In this document: one piece after another, positions 43,529 through 52,258 of the stretch
Numbering within the stretch: position 1 is the stretch's first letter
Layout of the letters: the number at the start of each line of letters is the position of its first letter
Origin: Paenibacillus glycanilyticus
GTDB taxonomy: Bacteria; Bacillota; Bacilli; Paenibacillales; Paenibacillaceae
Direction: 5' to 3'
Length of the DNA stretch: 64,000 nt
Assembly (NCBI RefSeq): GCF_030161375.1
Contig: NZ_BSSQ01000008.1
Coordinates: forward strand, 62,001 to 126,000
Position numbers and translations under genes: made by a program
Notes under the pieces: generated by a model
What the model was told of the DNA's origin: nothing
What the model saw: the letters and a program-made list of their open reading frames with translations, nothing else
Database searches by the model: none

Positions 43529-45850
43529 TTATGCTATTGTTTCAACCTGAAGCAATATCAACTGGCGATTAAGCAGGTATCGTTTGCCCGATTCCATCTG
43601 CAGACGAATTTGCTCGCCTCCGTATTTGACGACAGTCTCCAAATCCGAATAAGCCGTTATCGCCGCTTCCGTCAAGCGGCCTTCTTCCCATGTTGCCGCG
43701 ACCTCCGCATTGCCCTTTGCGCGCAGCCCGCGATAAGAACCGGTAGACCAATCTGCCGGCAACGCCGGCAACAGATGAATGGAACCCGCATGGCTTTGGA
43801 GCAGCATGTCCGCGATTGCCGCCGTACCGCCGAAATTGCCGTCAATGACAAAAATATTCGTCTCCGCGCCGGCGACACCGGGTTTGGAGTAAGACAATAG
43901 ATTATCGAAGCATAGCTCGCCAATCAAATGCCGGACATGCTTCACCGCTTGATTGCCGTCATGAAGCCTCGAGAAACCAAGAGCAAACAAAGCTGCCGTA
44001 AATTCGATATCCTCCAGCTCATCCACGAGCATCCGTCCGAGCAGCGTTTGCCTCATCGCCGCGCTAAGTTCCGGAGTCTCCTCCGGCGTGATCTGATTCC
44101 CCGGATAGATCCCGTACATATGGGAGAAATGCCGGTGCTGCGGTTGCGCTTCTTCGTAGTCCTCCAGCCATTCCTGCAGTTGCCCGCGTTTACCGATCTG
44201 CAGCGGAGGCAGCAGGTCAATCGCTCCCTTCAGCCTCAGTTGCAGATCTTGATCCACGTCCTGCAGCTCCGCCGATTCCAGTACAAAGCCAAATAAATCG
44301 CGGACCAGCATTTGGTCCATCGTTGATCCCATGGACAGCTGCTGCTCTCCTTGCTCCGCTTGCCCCGGATAGAAGCTGTTCTCCGGCGAGGTCGACGGCC
44401 CAGTCACCAACCAGCCATACTTCGGATGAACCGTCATATAGTCCAGGAAGAAGAGTGCGGCTTCCTTCATGACCGGATAAGCTTGACGAGTTAAAAACTC
44501 CCGATCCTTGCTATATTCGTAATGCTCCTTCAAATGCGTCGCAATCCATAAGCCGCCCGTTACGTTCAGGCCCCATGATCTTCCCCAGCCCGGAGAGGCG
44601 AATCCCCAAGCATTGGAGAAGACATGCGCCACCCAGCCCTCGCATCCATAGAAGTCTTCCGCCGCCGCGCGGCCAGCATGGGAAAGCTTCTCGATATAAT
44701 TCATAAGCGGAATATGGCATTCCGCCAGATTGCTAATCTCGGTCGGATAATAATTCATCTCCGTGTTGACGTCCAGATGATAATCGCAACTCCAAGCCAT
44801 GGCGTTTGCTTCGCCGTCATTCCAGATGCCTTGCAGATGAAGCGGCAGACGGGAATCTTCGCGCGTACCGGCAATCGTCAAATAACGGCCGTACTGATAA
44901 AATAGCGCGATAAGCCCGTTATCCGCGGATTCTCCTGCCCGCAACCTGCGGATGCGCTCGTCTACGGGAAGCGAGCCGTAGTTCTCCGTTCCGCCAAGGT
45001 CAATATCCACGCGGCCAAACAGTTGCCGGTAATCCTCAATATGATCCTCGAGCAGCCGATCAAAACCTTTTGCTTCCGCCGCCTTCAGCCTCTCGCTGCT
45101 TTCGGCCTTCCAATCATCATGCCCGTGCCCGTAATCCGTCGCCGCCGCAAAATAAAGAACAACCTCATCCGCCTGCCGAATGACGATTTTGCCTGCATCG
45201 CCAACTACCTGCCCGCCTGTAACCGCCGCCTTCATTCCGCCTTCGCACCACACGCCGCAAGTGCCGTCGCTATGGATCGTTTCTGTCGCTTGCGTACGGA
45301 ACTGGAGTTGACCCGGTGCGTCCGCCCAGGCATCAAACGTATTCGTTCTACCCTCTATGTGCAAAGTTAGCGATATGCTTCCCGCCCGGTCCCCTTTAAT
45401 CCGGGAAACAAGCAGCCCATCCGCATGAGTCGCGAAAGTCTCTCTTCGAATAACAGCCCCCGTGGCACTACGGTATTTCACAGTCGCTACCGCGCGATTC
45501 AAATCCAATTCCCGGAACAGTTCGCTGCCTTCATCCTCATAACGGATATGAACATCGCATAAGGACAGGTTTGTTCCGAAATTGCCTTTAACCGGCTCCA
45601 ATTGCTCGGCCGCCAGCTTATCTCCCGTTACATAATCACCGCCGAAAAAGGCTTCCCGCATCGCCTTCAGCTTATCCTTGGCATCGATTGATCCCCCAAA
45701 CCGCTCCGGCTTGCCTGACCAGAACGTTACCTCCGTCATATTCCAAGTTTCATATGAGATGCCGCCATGAAGGACAGCCCCAAGCTGCCCGTTACCAAGC
45801 GGAAGTCCTTGCTTCCAACCCGATGCCGGCTGCGTATAAGTCATTTTCAT
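43529..45850 (-). CDS. GH95 family glycosidase (alpha-L-fucosidase or alpha-L-galactosidase type)
   Basis: About 773 residues, no signal peptide. N-terminal GH95 sandwich: PLGNGQLGAVLHGGISYETWNMTEVTFWSG; helical catalytic barrel: LPLHLQGIWNDG, CDYHLDVNTEMNYYP with the conserved Asn pair, GPSTSPENSF with the Glu region, and NIFVIDGNFGGTAAIADMLLQS with the late catalytic Asp. Members hydrolyse alpha-1,2-linked L-fucose or L-galactose by inversion. Start at the ATG at 45850, nine nt after GAGAGG; two earlier in-frame starts lie in or before that site. It is divergent from an AraC-type regulator that may control it. Confidence 0.92.
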   Translation of the reverse strand: MKMTYTQPASGWKQGLPLGNGQLGAVLHGGISYETWNMTEVTFWSGKPERFGGSIDAKDKLKAMREAFFGGDYVTGDKLAAEQLEPVKGNFGTNLSLCDVHIRYEDEGSELFRELDLNRAVATVKYRSATGAVIRRETFATHADGLLVSRIKGDRAGSISLTLHIEGRTNTFDAWADAPGQLQFRTQATETIHSDGTCGVWCEGGMKAAVTGGQVVGDAGKIVIRQADEVVLYFAAATDYGHGHDDWKAESSERLKAAEAKGFDRLLEDHIEDYRQLFGRVDIDLGGTENYGSLPVDERIRRLRAGESADNGLIALFYQYGRYLTIAGTREDSRLPLHLQGIWNDGEANAMAWSCDYHLDVNTEMNYYPTEISNLAECHIPLMNYIEKLSHAGRAAAEDFYGCEGWVAHVFSNAWGFASPGWGRSWGLNVTGGLWIATHLKEHYEYSKDREFLTRQAYPVMKEAALFFLDYMTVHPKYGWLVTGPSTSPENSFYPGQAEQGEQQLSMGSTMDQMLVRDLFGFVLESAELQDVDQDLQLRLKGAIDLLPPLQIGKRGQLQEWLEDYEEAQPQHRHFSHMYGIYPGNQITPEETPELSAAMRQTLLGRMLVDELEDIEFTAALFALGFSRLHDGNQAVKHVRHLIGELCFDNLLSYSKPGVAGAETNIFVIDGNFGGTAAIADMLLQSHAGSIHLLPALPADWSTGSYRGLRAKGNAEVAATWEEGRLTEAAITAYSDLETVVKYGGEQIRLQMESGKRYLLNRQLILLQVETIA

Positions 45851-45940
45851 CACAATCATCCTCTCCCTTGTTAACAAATTATCCGCTAAAGCATGGATAA
45901 CCCTTTCACGAATTTCGCCATTATTGTAACATTGATCCTA

Positions 45941-45954
45941 ACAAACGTATTTGT
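45941..45954. promoter_or_regulatory. Palindrome between GH95 gene and AraC regulator
   Basis: ACAAA and TTTGT flank CGTA, midway in the divergent gap. It could be an operator for either gene; the arms are short. Confidence 0.3.
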
Positions 45955-46007
45955 CCTCAAGTCCAATTAGTTGACGATTTGTCCGCTATTATAGAGGGGA
46001 GAGAGAA

Positions 46008-46874
46008 ATGATGAGAAGCATAAGCGAAATGAAACCATATGTCGGGGATTCCATGCGATATTTGTACGTAGGGGGTTGGAATGAAAAGCTGCGCGTCTGC
46101 AGCGTATATGCATTCCATCTGTTTGTTGACGGTCCGGGAGAAATGGAAGTGAGCGGCAGACGGTACCCGATCGAGCGCGGAACCTTAATATTCCTACGTC
46201 CGGGCGAACCGCATGCCTTCCACATTACCGAAGACCGACCGCTATCCTCTTACAACCTGTATTGCGACATGTGGGAAGGCCCGCCGGCCTCCCTGAATCG
46301 GGTGTTTATCCATGCACCGGATTCTTTCGAGCTGGAGTCGCGCTCGCTGGAAGAACCATGCCCGGAGCTCGAATCGCTGCCCAGCTATTTCTCTTTGCAG
46401 CCCCATCCGTGGTTATTCGATGCCTTCGTTACGCTTGCCAAGCAATATGACAATGCCGGACACTACCGTACCGAGCTGGTAAATAGCCTGCTATATGCCT
46501 GGATGCTCAGCTGGTACAACGTCGTTCACACTCGCCAGCCAAGCGACTTCCGGATCCTGAAGCTGCTCGCGCACTTGAACGAGCATCCCGAAACACGGTC
46601 CCAAGTGGAGGAATGGGCGGAAATGTGCGGCCTCAAACGTTCCTATTTCCACTCCCTATTCCAGCGCGAGACCGGGTTCACCCCGCAGTTATACCGGCAT
46701 AGACTGCTGATGAAACAAGCTGCCCAGCTGCTTGTCGAAACGGATTATTCCGTTACCGCTATTGCCGAACGACTTGGGTATACGTCCATTCATCCGTTCA
46801 CCCGCCATTTTACGGCTTTCCATGGAACCAGCCCTCGCGCATACCGGCTTCATCCCTTGTCGGCCCGCACTTAA
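46008..46874 (+). CDS. AraC family regulator with cupin N-terminus
   Basis: A 288-residue regulator. Residues 20-110 form the cupin-like ligand domain (RVCSVYAFHLFVDGPGEMEV, ERGTLIFLRPGEPHAFHI) and about 185-285 the AraC double HTH (RSQVEEWAEMCGLKRSYFHSLFQRETGFTPQLYRHRLLMKQAAQLL, then ERLGYTSIHPFTRHFTAFHGTSPRAYR). It has no receiver domain, so it should respond to a sugar directly. Two adjacent ATGs at 46008 and 46011 follow AGGGGAGAG. Its divergent position suggests it controls GH95 expression. Confidence 0.9.
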   Translation: MMRSISEMKPYVGDSMRYLYVGGWNEKLRVCSVYAFHLFVDGPGEMEVSGRRYPIERGTLIFLRPGEPHAFHITEDRPLSSYNLYCDMWEGPPASLNRVFIHAPDSFELESRSLEEPCPELESLPSYFSLQPHPWLFDAFVTLAKQYDNAGHYRTELVNSLLYAWMLSWYNVVHTRQPSDFRILKLLAHLNEHPETRSQVEEWAEMCGLKRSYFHSLFQRETGFTPQLYRHRLLMKQAAQLLVETDYSVTAIAERLGYTSIHPFTRHFTAFHGTSPRAYRLHPLSART

Positions 46875-46916
46875 GCGCAGGCTTGTCTGCTTGTTCGTTA
46901 GGATACCCCATTCTGC

Positions 46917-46957
46917 ATAAAAAAAGAGGTTGTCCTCAAAAGGGACAACCTCTTCTC
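46917..46957. terminator. Terminator of infC-rpmI-rplT, possibly bidirectional
   Basis: AGAGGTTGTCC and GGACAACCTCT flank a short loop; on the minus strand seven Ts follow. The convergent AraC gene may use the same stem, though its T tract is weak. Confidence 0.9.
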
Positions 46958-46973
46958 TATATCACGCTTATTA

Positions 46974-47333
46974 CTAAGCGTTGATTTTCGATTTTGCAAC
47001 GCCAGCAAGGGAGTTGAACGAGTTGATGTCGTTAACAGCCAGATCAGCAAGCATTTTGCGGTTTACTTCGATACCAGCCAATTTCAGGCCGTGCATCAGT
47101 TTGTTGTAGGAAAGACCGTTCAAGCGAGCAGCCGCGTTAATACGAACGATCCACAGTCTGCGGAATTGACGTTTGTTTTGACGACGGTCACGGTATGCGT
47201 AAAGAAGCGATTTACCAACTTGCTCCTTTGCTGTTTTAAACAGACGGTGTTTCGAACCGAAATAACCTTTTGCTAGTTTAAGAATTCTTTTACGACGACG
47301 AGCGCGGACAAAACCGCCTTTGACTCTTGCCAT
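46974..47333 (-). CDS. rplT: Ribosomal protein L20
   Basis: A 119-residue large-subunit assembly protein. The basic N-terminal tail [32 protein letters not shown] and the globular [41 protein letters not shown] are unmistakable. In Bacillota L20 also binds the leader of this operon and represses it. Last gene of infC-rpmI-rplT. Confidence 0.99.
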   Translation of the reverse strand: MARVKGGFVRARRRKRILKLAKGYFGSKHRLFKTAKEQVGKSLLYAYRDRRQNKRQFRRLWIVRINAAARLNGLSYNKLMHGLKLAGIEVNRKMLADLAVNDINSFNSLAGVAKSKINA

Positions 47334-47387
47334 GAGTGGAAACCTCCCGTAGGTTGAATTTTGATAAAGCTATTTGAACGATTGCTA

Positions 47388-47588
47388 CTATTTCAGGTTA
47401 GCGAGACCTTGTTGAATACGACGAACGTCGCCAGCTGCCATCAGTGGTTGGCCAGCAAGAACACGTTTTTGACGACCGGATTTGTGGGAAAGCAAGTGAT
47501 TTCTGTACGCTTTATAGCGTTTTACTTTACCAGTACCAGTAATTTTGAAGCGGTCTTTCAGACTGCTGTGTGTTTTCATTTTAGGCAT
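47388..47588 (-). CDS. rpmI: Ribosomal protein L35
   Basis: A 66-residue basic protein: MPKMKTHSSLKDRFKITGTGKVKRYKAYRNHLLSHKS is the L35 signature. It lies 54 nt upstream of rplT and 20 nt downstream of infC, the conserved order. Confidence 0.99.
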   Translation of the reverse strand: MPKMKTHSSLKDRFKITGTGKVKRYKAYRNHLLSHKSGRQKRVLAGQPLMAAGDVRRIQQGLANLK

Positions 47589-47608
47589 GTCGATTATCCT
47601 CCCTTTAT

Positions 47609-48124
47609 TTAACTATTGCTTTTTGGTGCCAAAATCATAATCATGCTCCGGCCTTCCAGCTTCGGTGCACGTTCTACGCTGCATATTTCGGCAACCTCTT
47701 GCGCCAGACGGTCCAGAATTTTCTGGCCGATGGCAGCATGGGCAATTTCCCGTCCGCGGAAGCGTACGGAAGCTTTAACTTTGTCGCCCTCGCCCAAGAA
47801 TTTCACGACATTACGGTATTTCGTTTGGTAGTCATGCTCGTCGATGTTGGCACGGAACCAAACTTCCTTAAGGTCGACGATCTTCTGGTTTTTGCGTGCT
47901 TCTTTTTCTTTCTTCTGTTGCTCGTAACGGAATTTACCGTAGTCCATAATCCGGCAAACCGGCGGTTTAGCCGTTGGTGCGACATTCACCAGGTCCAAGC
48001 TCAGGTCAATTGCCATTTGCATAGCTTCACGGATCGATTTGATACCGATTTGCTCGCCTTCCGCGCCAACAAGTCGTACTTCTCTGGCCCGGATCTCATC
48101 GTTGATTTGATGTTCTCTGCTAAT
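47609..48124 (-). CDS. infC: Translation initiation factor IF-3, rare ATT start
   Basis: 171 residues. The N-domain begins INDEIRAREVRLVGAEGEQIGIKSIREAM, the C-domain continues to APKLEGRSMIMILAPK. The frame runs upstream to 48199 through a terminator stem, so an upstream start is not credible. GGAGGTG lies seven nt before an ATT codon at 48124-48122, followed by AGC AGA GAA. ATT is the known non-canonical infC start in Bacillus and E. coli, where IF-3 rejects it and so limits its own synthesis. The resulting length equals the family's normal size. Confidence 0.95.
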   Translation of the reverse strand: MSREHQINDEIRAREVRLVGAEGEQIGIKSIREAMQMAIDLSLDLVNVAPTAKPPVCRIMDYGKFRYEQQKKEKEARKNQKIVDLKEVWFRANIDEHDYQTKYRNVVKFLGEGDKVKASVRFRGREIAHAAIGQKILDRLAQEVAEICSVERAPKLEGRSMIMILAPKSNS

Positions 48125-48344
48125 AACGTGCCACCTCCAGGATAGGATGTTTATGTGTTTGAGACAAAATAAAAAATGCGGGTTCGCACGAACCCGCATT
48201 GTTATAACCGTTCATTGGGCTTTCCTCATCGCTTGCAAAGAAGCAATTCGTTAAGCTAGTCAGTTATCGCGAACCAGTCGGCAAAACCGAAAGGTGAGAA
48301 GCGGGTGCTTCTGCTTGTGCAAATATGTTGTGTAACAACGTTAC
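48125..48344 (-). promoter_or_regulatory. L20-type leader of the infC operon
   Basis: The 220-nt untranslated leader contains GCACCCGCTTCTCACC, a phrase I recall as typical of Rfam L20 leaders in Firmicutes, and ends with an intrinsic terminator before the infC ribosome site. L20 binding is expected to favour termination. The pseudoknot was not folded. Confidence 0.75.
48164..48201 (-). terminator. Leader attenuator of infC
   Basis: AATGCGGGTTCG and CGAACCCGCATT form a near-perfect stem followed by TTTTTATTTTG on the minus strand, 40 nt before the infC start. Confidence 0.9.
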
Positions 48345-48350
48345 CGAGAT

Positions 48351-48380
48351 ACTATAACATAACGGATTTCTATGTGTCAA
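48351..48380 (-). promoter_or_regulatory. Sigma-A promoter of infC-rpmI-rplT
   Basis: Consensus TTGACA (48380-48375), an 18-nt spacer and TATAGT (48356-48351). It starts 20 nt after the stop codon of the preceding glycosyltransferase gene. Confidence 0.8.
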
Positions 48381-48400
48381 CCCATTATATCACGCGAGCG

Positions 48401-49639
48401 TTACAGCTGTTTGCTTTGTACGTCCTCGAGCCGGATCACGCGCGTATGCTGCGTATGGCTCCATGTCTTGTTGTTTTGCGTGAAAAACGCATGAACCGTA
48501 ATCGGCCACCAAGACAAAGTGAACAGAAGGAAAGTCGGGATCCGCAAATAAAGCTTCCAAGGCACCTTCGCCATATACATCGACAAAGGAATTTGGATAA
48601 TGATATAAGCCATGTACGGAACGCTTAGCCATATCGGCAGCAGGTTGTATACCGATTCCACGTTGTTGCCGCCAAACAGAAGCACGTCGCCCCAGATGAT
48701 CGCAGCGATGAAGAACCCGGCCAAATAGTTATATGCGTTAAATACGTACAGCGCTGCATCGATCTTTGTCCAGCTCCGATCTTTAATGCCCTGCCACAAA
48801 AGCGGCAGCATGTACTTGCGCGTAACGTCGAAATGTCCTTGCATCCAGCGCAGACGTTGACGTGCCGAAGCCTGGAACGTAATCGGCTTCTCGTCAAACA
48901 CCTTCGCTTCGAAATTAAACTTTGGATAAATGCCCCGCTGAATACAGCGGACCGTAAATTCAAGGTCTTCTACGAGGCTTGTAGCGCCCCAGCCCATTTC
49001 CTTCAGTAGCGCGGCGTCAAAACACATGCCCGTGCCTCCGAGGAAGTTAGCCAGACGAAGATTTGTGCGCGGCAGCTGCCACAGGCGGTTACAGAACCAG
49101 TAGTTGATTGCGTTCGCCGAGCTGATCCACGAATCGTTCGGGTTTTTAGTATCCAGGTAACCTTGGATAACGCGGTGGCCATTAATCAAATCATTGTTCA
49201 TGTACTGCAGGAAGTCCGTTGCCACAAGGTTGTCGGCATCAAAAATCGCAACGCCGTCGTAGCTCTTGGGCATCTTCCACAGTTCTTTCAGCATCCATTC
49301 CACGGCGAAGCCTTTGCCGCGTTGGCTCTTGTTATTGCGAACGCAGGCATAAACGCCATCGTAGCTGTTCACAATATCGACGGTGCCGTCCGTGCAGTTG
49401 TCGCAAATGACAAAAATATCAAACAGCTCGCGAGGATACTTCAGCTTGAGCAGGTTTTCGATTAGAGCTCCTACCACTTGCTCCTCGTTATGTGCCGCAA
49501 CCAAAAGCGCAAACGTCTTTTGCGGCGGATGAGATACGTCTTCTTTCTTGCGGTGCCAGCCAAAACATGTCAAAAACAGTTGATACAAACCCAGCAATGC
49601 AAAAATGATCTGGAACACAAGCATAATCGTGTTGAACAT
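48401..49639 (-). CDS. Processive family 2 glycosyltransferase, membrane-bound
   Basis: A 412-residue GT2 with an N-terminal helix (LVFQIIFALLGLYQLFLTCF), the catalytic domain (residues 40-270) and three to four C-terminal helices. Catalytic marks: LLVAAHNEEQVV, IFDADN as the metal-binding DxD, LVEDLEF as the acceptor-side ED, and QRLRW as the Q(R/Q)xRW motif of processive enzymes such as cellulose, chitin and poly-GlcNAc synthases. Product unknown; no accessory synthase genes are adjacent except a GT4 upstream. The ATG at 49639 has GGGGG at a long distance, so translation may be weak. Confidence 0.88.
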   Translation of the reverse strand: MFNTIMLVFQIIFALLGLYQLFLTCFGWHRKKEDVSHPPQKTFALLVAAHNEEQVVGALIENLLKLKYPRELFDIFVICDNCTDGTVDIVNSYDGVYACVRNNKSQRGKGFAVEWMLKELWKMPKSYDGVAIFDADNLVATDFLQYMNNDLINGHRVIQGYLDTKNPNDSWISSANAINYWFCNRLWQLPRTNLRLANFLGGTGMCFDAALLKEMGWGATSLVEDLEFTVRCIQRGIYPKFNFEAKVFDEKPITFQASARQRLRWMQGHFDVTRKYMLPLLWQGIKDRSWTKIDAALYVFNAYNYLAGFFIAAIIWGDVLLFGGNNVESVYNLLPIWLSVPYMAYIIIQIPLSMYMAKVPWKLYLRIPTFLLFTLSWWPITVHAFFTQNNKTWSHTQHTRVIRLEDVQSKQL

Positions 49640-49989
49640 TTTTCGGTACTGCCCCCTTGAGACCCCTTTTTAATTGCCTGTTCTAATCGCCTCTTACAGG
49701 CGCCGACAGGCTCTTTACTATCTTCTCTCTTGTGCTAACGCAAGCTCTTCTTTTTTTGTGTGCCGGCGATTCGCGAGACCTTTTTGATTTTCCACGGATT
49801 ATTTATCTTTGTCAAAACCGCTATTTCCGCCCATTATCCGTTATCAGGCCATTAAAACGCTTGCATGGCAAGCATATGGTTGTATTACCTCCTTTTGCGT
49901 CCTGTCGCCCTTATTTTCATCCATTTCCTGAATTTTTAGCCCTTACGTCCAATATAGACGCAAATAGTTGATCCATTGTTCCCGGTACC
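49640..49989 (-). other. 350-nt gap between GT4 and GT2 genes
   Basis: No gene is convincing here. On the minus strand TTGACA (49819-49814) with a poor -10 (GAAAAT) could start GT2 transcription. A leader hairpin GCCTGT/ACAGGC with an inner CGCCT/AGGCG (about 49678-49712) precedes GT2. A seven-codon frame at 49875-49852 (MLAMQAF) follows AAGGAGG by 12 nt and is at best a leader peptide. Confidence 0.35.
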
Positions 49990-51165
49990 TCACTCTGCTT
50001 TGTGACGAATGTGTGGCTGAACCGGAATCGAGAACCGTTCAAAGCTGGCAGCCAGTTTGTCGAAAATCGCATTCCACGATTGTTTCTGCGCATATACCCG
50101 TCCTTGCTCGGCAATCGCCCCGCGCAGGTCCGGATTGCTGTACAAGAGTCCCATCGCGTTAGCAAACGACCCCGGATCTTCCGGATTGCACAATAAACCC
50201 GTTACACCGTGCTGAACGGAATCCGTAACGCCGCCTTTGTCCGCGCATACAACCGGCGCGCCGCAGGACATCGCCTCCAGCACGACATTGCCAAACGTTT
50301 CGGTCGCCGACGGGAACAGGAACAGGTCGGCGGAAGCGTACCATTGCTGCAAATCCGGCATAGCCGTAAAGCCGAGAAACCGGGCATCGATCTCCTCGCG
50401 GCGGCACCGTTCCTTCAGCGCTTCCGAAGAAGGTCCGTCGCCGGCAATGACAAATATCGCATCCTCGCCTATATTTTGCCGAAATTTAGAGAAAGCATCT
50501 AGAGCGGTATCGACATTTTTCTCGGGAGCGAGCCTTCCAACATACAACACGACAAAGCGGTTGCCGTCGATTCCATGCTGGCGGAGCCATTCCTCCCGAT
50601 TAACATTCGGATGAAAAGATTCGGTATCAATACCGCGGCTCCATACTTCAAGCCGGCTGTCATCCCAGCCTTTATCGAGCAGATCCTGATATGTGGAACG
50701 GGAAGGTACGTAAATGGAGCGGCAATCATGGTGAAACCATTCCATATATCTCCATAACAGCTTTGCCATCCATTGCAAATTGTAAAACGGCAAATATTGA
50801 TCAAAATGGGTATGATAAGAAGCAACAAGCGGGATTTTTAGCTTGCGGGCATAATGAATGCCGCATAGCCCGAGGTTAAATGGAGTCGCCACGTGGATGA
50901 TCGTTGGATTAAAATCTTTTAATGCCTTGCGGATATGAATCGGGTTAGGCAGCGCCAGACGGCACTCGGGATATAAGAAGAAAGGCAGGCTTGCGAAGCG
51001 CTCTACGCTGGAAGTTTTGCCGTTTTGCTTGCCGGATGCCGGATCTGGAGCCAATACGAGCACTTCCGCGCCCTGCCGCTTCAAATAGTTGGTCCAGCGG
51101 CCAAGCGTGCGTGCCACACCATTCACATCGGGTTCAAACGTGTCGGTAAATAGCGCAACTCTCAT
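49990..51165 (-). CDS. Family 4 glycosyltransferase (MgtA-like)
   Basis: A 391-residue GT-B enzyme. The N-domain begins MRVALFTDTFEPDVNGVARTLGRW, close to the GDP-mannose-dependent alpha-mannosyltransferases and Bacillota glycolipid synthases; the C-domain shows VLYVGRLAPEKNVDTALDAF and the retaining EX7E motif SATETFGNVVLEAMSCGAPVV. No membrane helices. Likely adds a hexose to a lipid or polyprenyl acceptor at the inner face of the membrane. Donor and acceptor not known. The ATG follows AGGAGGCG. It is upstream of GT2 on the same strand. Confidence 0.9.
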   Translation of the reverse strand: MRVALFTDTFEPDVNGVARTLGRWTNYLKRQGAEVLVLAPDPASGKQNGKTSSVERFASLPFFLYPECRLALPNPIHIRKALKDFNPTIIHVATPFNLGLCGIHYARKLKIPLVASYHTHFDQYLPFYNLQWMAKLLWRYMEWFHHDCRSIYVPSRSTYQDLLDKGWDDSRLEVWSRGIDTESFHPNVNREEWLRQHGIDGNRFVVLYVGRLAPEKNVDTALDAFSKFRQNIGEDAIFVIAGDGPSSEALKERCRREEIDARFLGFTAMPDLQQWYASADLFLFPSATETFGNVVLEAMSCGAPVVCADKGGVTDSVQHGVTGLLCNPEDPGSFANAMGLLYSNPDLRGAIAEQGRVYAQKQSWNAIFDKLAASFERFSIPVQPHIRHKAE

Positions 51166-51181
51166 GAAGAACGCCTCCTAA

Positions 51182-51304
51182 AATGAATTGCCATACCAAA
51201 GGTAAAACATTAACCATTGCGGTAATTCATACTTCGTAAGCATTAACTTAATGAATTGCCATACCAAAGGTAAAACATTAACCATTGCGGTAATTCATAC
51301 TTCG
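51182..51304 (+). repeat. Two perfect 55-nt direct repeats, period 68
   Basis: Copies at 51182-51236 and 51250-51304 start AATGAATTGCCATACC and end GGTAATTCATACTTCG without a mismatch. Each folds: ATGAATTGCC pairs with GGTAATTCAT (one G-U). They lie just upstream of the GT4 start and may belong to its control region or to a small mobile repeat family. Confidence 0.9.
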
Positions 51305-51580
51305 AAAGCACAGGCTTTATATGAAACCTTGATCGGCTCCATTCTACAGGAGGTCTGTTAGGGGATAATCAACATCATTTTAATACTTCGTTAATGTTTG
51401 GGGCGGATTCCCCGTCCTCTTCGTATAAACTTAAAACTTGTACAAGCTCATTAATTTAACCATAATAGTTAAATATCGATTATAATGTGTGTGGAAACTT
51501 CGAGGTAGATTTGCTCTGCAAATCTCAAGCGTATGCTTTCGAAGTAGATTTGTTCCACCGTGAGCAATGCTTTCGAAGCA
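51230..51580. repeat. TTCGAA-centred 13-nt motif in four copies
   Basis: TACTTCGTAAGCA (51230-51242), TACTTCGAAAGCA (51298-51310), and in reverse TGCTTTCGAAGTA (51534-51546) and TGCTTTCGAAGCA (51568-51580). The second and third form inverted ends of a 249-nt segment containing a TATAAT at 51481. A further ACTTCGAGGTAG lies at 51497 beside the hairpin AGATTTGCTCTGCAAATCT. No gene is seen between 51166 and 51613. Confidence 0.65.
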
Positions 51581-51613
51581 GAAGTGTGAAACAAATCTTT
51601 TAGGAGGAAATAG

Positions 51614-52177
51614 ATGAGAAGAATGATAGGTTGGTTACGAACCAGGGAATTGCAAATGATTCTATGGGCGAATCAGCGCCGATCGCAGAGCAGGCTTCAC
51701 CGCTGGCTTGGGGTATGGCTCAGCACGGTGACTCATGTTGGTGGAGCATCCTTTACACTCATCAGCTCTTTCCTTGTTGCGATGTTTGCACAAAATCCTT
51801 GGAATACCGTGGGCTGGCAATGTTTTACTGCCGTATTTATAAGTCATCTGCCCGTGTACGTGGTAAAACGAAAATTAAAGAGGCTGCGCCCATACCAGGC
51901 ATTAAACGGGGTGAACACGGGAAAAAAACCGCTCGTTGACTCTTCCTTCCCTTCCGGGCATACAACAGCCATTTTTGCATATGTGGTTCCCATTATCGGG
52001 GCCAGCGGAATTTGGTTCCCGGTCGTTATGCCCATTGCGGCATTGCTCGCGCTTTCGGTTGCATGGTCCCGCATGTACCTGGGACTCCATTATCCATCCG
52101 ATGTTGCCGCGGGCGCGCTTGTCGGGACGCTAACGGCGTTAACGGTAGAATACAGCTGGACTCTTACCTTGTTTTAG
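51614..52177 (+). CDS. PAP2 family membrane phosphatase
   Basis: A 187-residue protein with about five helices and all three acid-phosphatase motifs: KRKLKRLRP (KX6RP), PSGHT with the catalytic His of motif 2, and SRMYLGLHYPSDV (SRX5HX3D). It should dephosphorylate a lipid phosphate such as undecaprenyl pyrophosphate, phosphatidate or phosphatidylglycerol phosphate at the outer face. The long basic N-terminus (RRMIGWLRTRELQ) is cytoplasmic. The ATG follows AGGAGG. Its neighbours, two glycosyltransferases, would fit an undecaprenyl or glycolipid role. Confidence 0.9.
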   Translation: MRRMIGWLRTRELQMILWANQRRSQSRLHRWLGVWLSTVTHVGGASFTLISSFLVAMFAQNPWNTVGWQCFTAVFISHLPVYVVKRKLKRLRPYQALNGVNTGKKPLVDSSFPSGHTTAIFAYVVPIIGASGIWFPVVMPIAALLALSVAWSRMYLGLHYPSDVAAGALVGTLTALTVEYSWTLTLF

Positions 52178-52185
52178 TTCTCATT

Positions 52186-52239
52186 GAAAAAGGGCCGTTC
52201 CCTTAGCCTCCAATCGGCTACACGGGAACGGCCCTTTTT
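52186..52239. terminator. Bidirectional terminator between PAP2 and trmB
   Basis: AAAGGGCCGTTCCC and GGGAACGGCCCTTT form a perfect 14-bp stem; TTTTTAT follows on the plus strand and TTTTTCAATG on the minus. Confidence 0.92.
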
Positions 52240-52258
52240 ATGTTAAGGCCTGCATGGC

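Noticed and set aside
45971..45992. TTGACG plus TATTAT as promoter of the AraC gene
   Set aside because: The spacing is only 10 nt; at 17 nt there is no -10-like hexamer.
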